A DNA stretch of 6,829 bases from an uncultured Anaerococcus sp. (GTDB lineage: Bacteria > Bacillota_A > Clostridia > Tissierellales > Peptoniphilaceae). The stretch lies in contig CAMEGY010000060.1 of assembly GCA_945916625.1 (NCBI GenBank), positions 1-6,829 of the forward strand, written 5' to 3'. Below are positions 6,385-6,829 of the stretch, one piece after another (within the stretch, counting starts at the first letter, position 1; each line of letters begins with the position of its first letter). Below the pieces are notes generated by a model. The model did no database searches and was not told the origin of the DNA. It saw only the letters and a list, made by a program, of their open reading frames with translations. Position numbers and translations under genes: made by a program.

Positions 6385-6413
6385 ACTCTTTTTAAGATAG
6401 AATTCAGCTTTTT
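6375..6413. terminator. Bidirectional terminator between the VWA gene and polC
   Basis: AAAAAGCTGAA (6375-6385) and TTCAGCTTTTT (6403-6413) form 11 perfect base pairs; after one C-A mismatch the stem gains three more pairs around a loop at 6390-6398. T-runs follow on both strands (five on plus, six on minus), so it can end both the VWA transcript and the converging polC transcript. The VWA stop codon lies within the left arm and the polC stop is 3 bases beyond the right arm. Confidence 0.88.
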
Positions 6414-6415
6414 CA

Positions 6416-6829
6416 TTAGAATAAACCGTCAAATAAACTCATTTGGTTTTCTTCTTGGATTCCTTCTATGATGCCTAGGTCCTTTAGACTTTTCAGGGCA
6501 TTTTTATTTACAGAAGTCCTTGAAGAGAGGTCCTCAATTGAGATAAACTCTCCAACTTCCCTCTCCCTTGCTATATCAATAGCCATAGCCTCAGATACAT
6601 CATCAACCGCTGCTAGAGGTGGTAGGATTTGCCCATCTTCAATTATAAACTTTGTGGCATCTGACTTATAGATGTCAGCCTTTTTTATTTTTATATCTCT
6701 TGCATGCATCTCTTCAGCCACTTCTAAAACAGTCCTTAGGTCCATATCCCTTTTTGATATATCAAACATCTGCCTATATGAATCAAGGGCGATTTTTACT
6801 GAATCTAGGCCTGAGACAATTGTTGAATA
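6416..6829 (-). CDS. polC: DNA polymerase III PolC, C-terminal end (5' part beyond window)
   Basis: This is the last 137 residues of the Gram-positive replicative polymerase alpha subunit with built-in proofreading exonuclease. The frame is open to the right edge, so the true start is outside; the first ATG in frame (6769) is internal. The C-terminal PolC region is clear: ADIYKSDATKFIIEDGQILP, PLAAVDDVSEAMAIDIAR, REVGEFISIEDLSSRT and GIIEGIQEENQMSLF, each with close counterparts at the end of Bacillus PolC. QMSLF fits the beta-clamp binding motif (Q-x-x-L-F) that normally ends the protein; here four more residues, DGLF, follow. The gene converges on the VWA gene and shares its terminator. In many Firmicutes rimP and nusA follow directly, which is not so here. 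Confidence 0.95.
   Translation of the reverse strand, partial: YSTIVSGLDSVKIALDSYRQMFDISKRDMDLRTVLEVAEEMHARDIKIKKADIYKSDATKFIIEDGQILPPLAAVDDVSEAMAIDIAREREVGEFISIEDLSSRTSVNKNALKSLKDLGIIEGIQEENQMSLFDGLF

Noticed and set aside
1718..6415. Recent mobile element between polC and rimP
   Set aside because: No transposase, integrase, tRNA target or matching end repeats are visible, and base composition is like the flanks.

Overview
The window looks like a chromosomal segment of a low-GC, Gram-positive anaerobe. The evidence is AT-rich coding sequence, AGGAGG/GGGGG ribosome sites, and a PolC-type DNA polymerase next to the rimP-nusA genes, an arrangement typical of Firmicutes. Gene texture (a short CstA, an acidic-tailed NusA, a small HesB/IscA-like CC protein) suggests a Tissierellia/Peptoniphilaceae member such as Anaerococcus. 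That placement is an inference; no rRNA or other decisive marker is present.

Minus strand, right to left. The C-terminal end of polC (6416-6829, cut by the right edge) ends at a hairpin shared with a convergent gene. Much further left are rimP (1274-1717) and nusA (1-1261, cut by the left edge), 12 bases apart and clearly co-transcribed. Just upstream of rimP, inside its leader, lies a hairpin with a run of eight U's (1738-1768). It looks like an intrinsic terminator and could be a leader attenuator of the rimP-nusA operon.

Plus strand. Between rimP and polC sits a divergent block of four genes: a short CstA-family carbon-starvation transporter with a strong promoter, ribosome site and terminator (1982-3436); a 105-residue HesB/IscA-like protein with a Cys-Cys motif (3494-3811); a MoxR/NorQ-like AAA+ ATPase (3813-4697); and a VWA-domain protein of the NorD/CobT/CoxE kind (4690-6384). 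The last three are packed with a 1-base gap and an 8-base overlap, so they almost certainly form one translationally coupled unit.

How the parts may work together. MoxR-type ATPase plus VWA pairs (NorQ-NorD, CbbQ-CbbO, CoxD-CoxE, CobS-CobT) remodel a client enzyme, often to insert or renew a metal cofactor. Here the pair is joined to a small possible metal-sulfur protein and lies behind a CstA transporter, with no client enzyme in view. This three-gene module is the least explained item in the window. It also has unusual residues at key sites: Asn instead of Thr/Ser after the Walker A lysine, and an Asn-Arg-Asp-Gly motif where a MIDAS threonine would normally lie. The whole block separates polC from rimP, which are neighbours in many Firmicutes.
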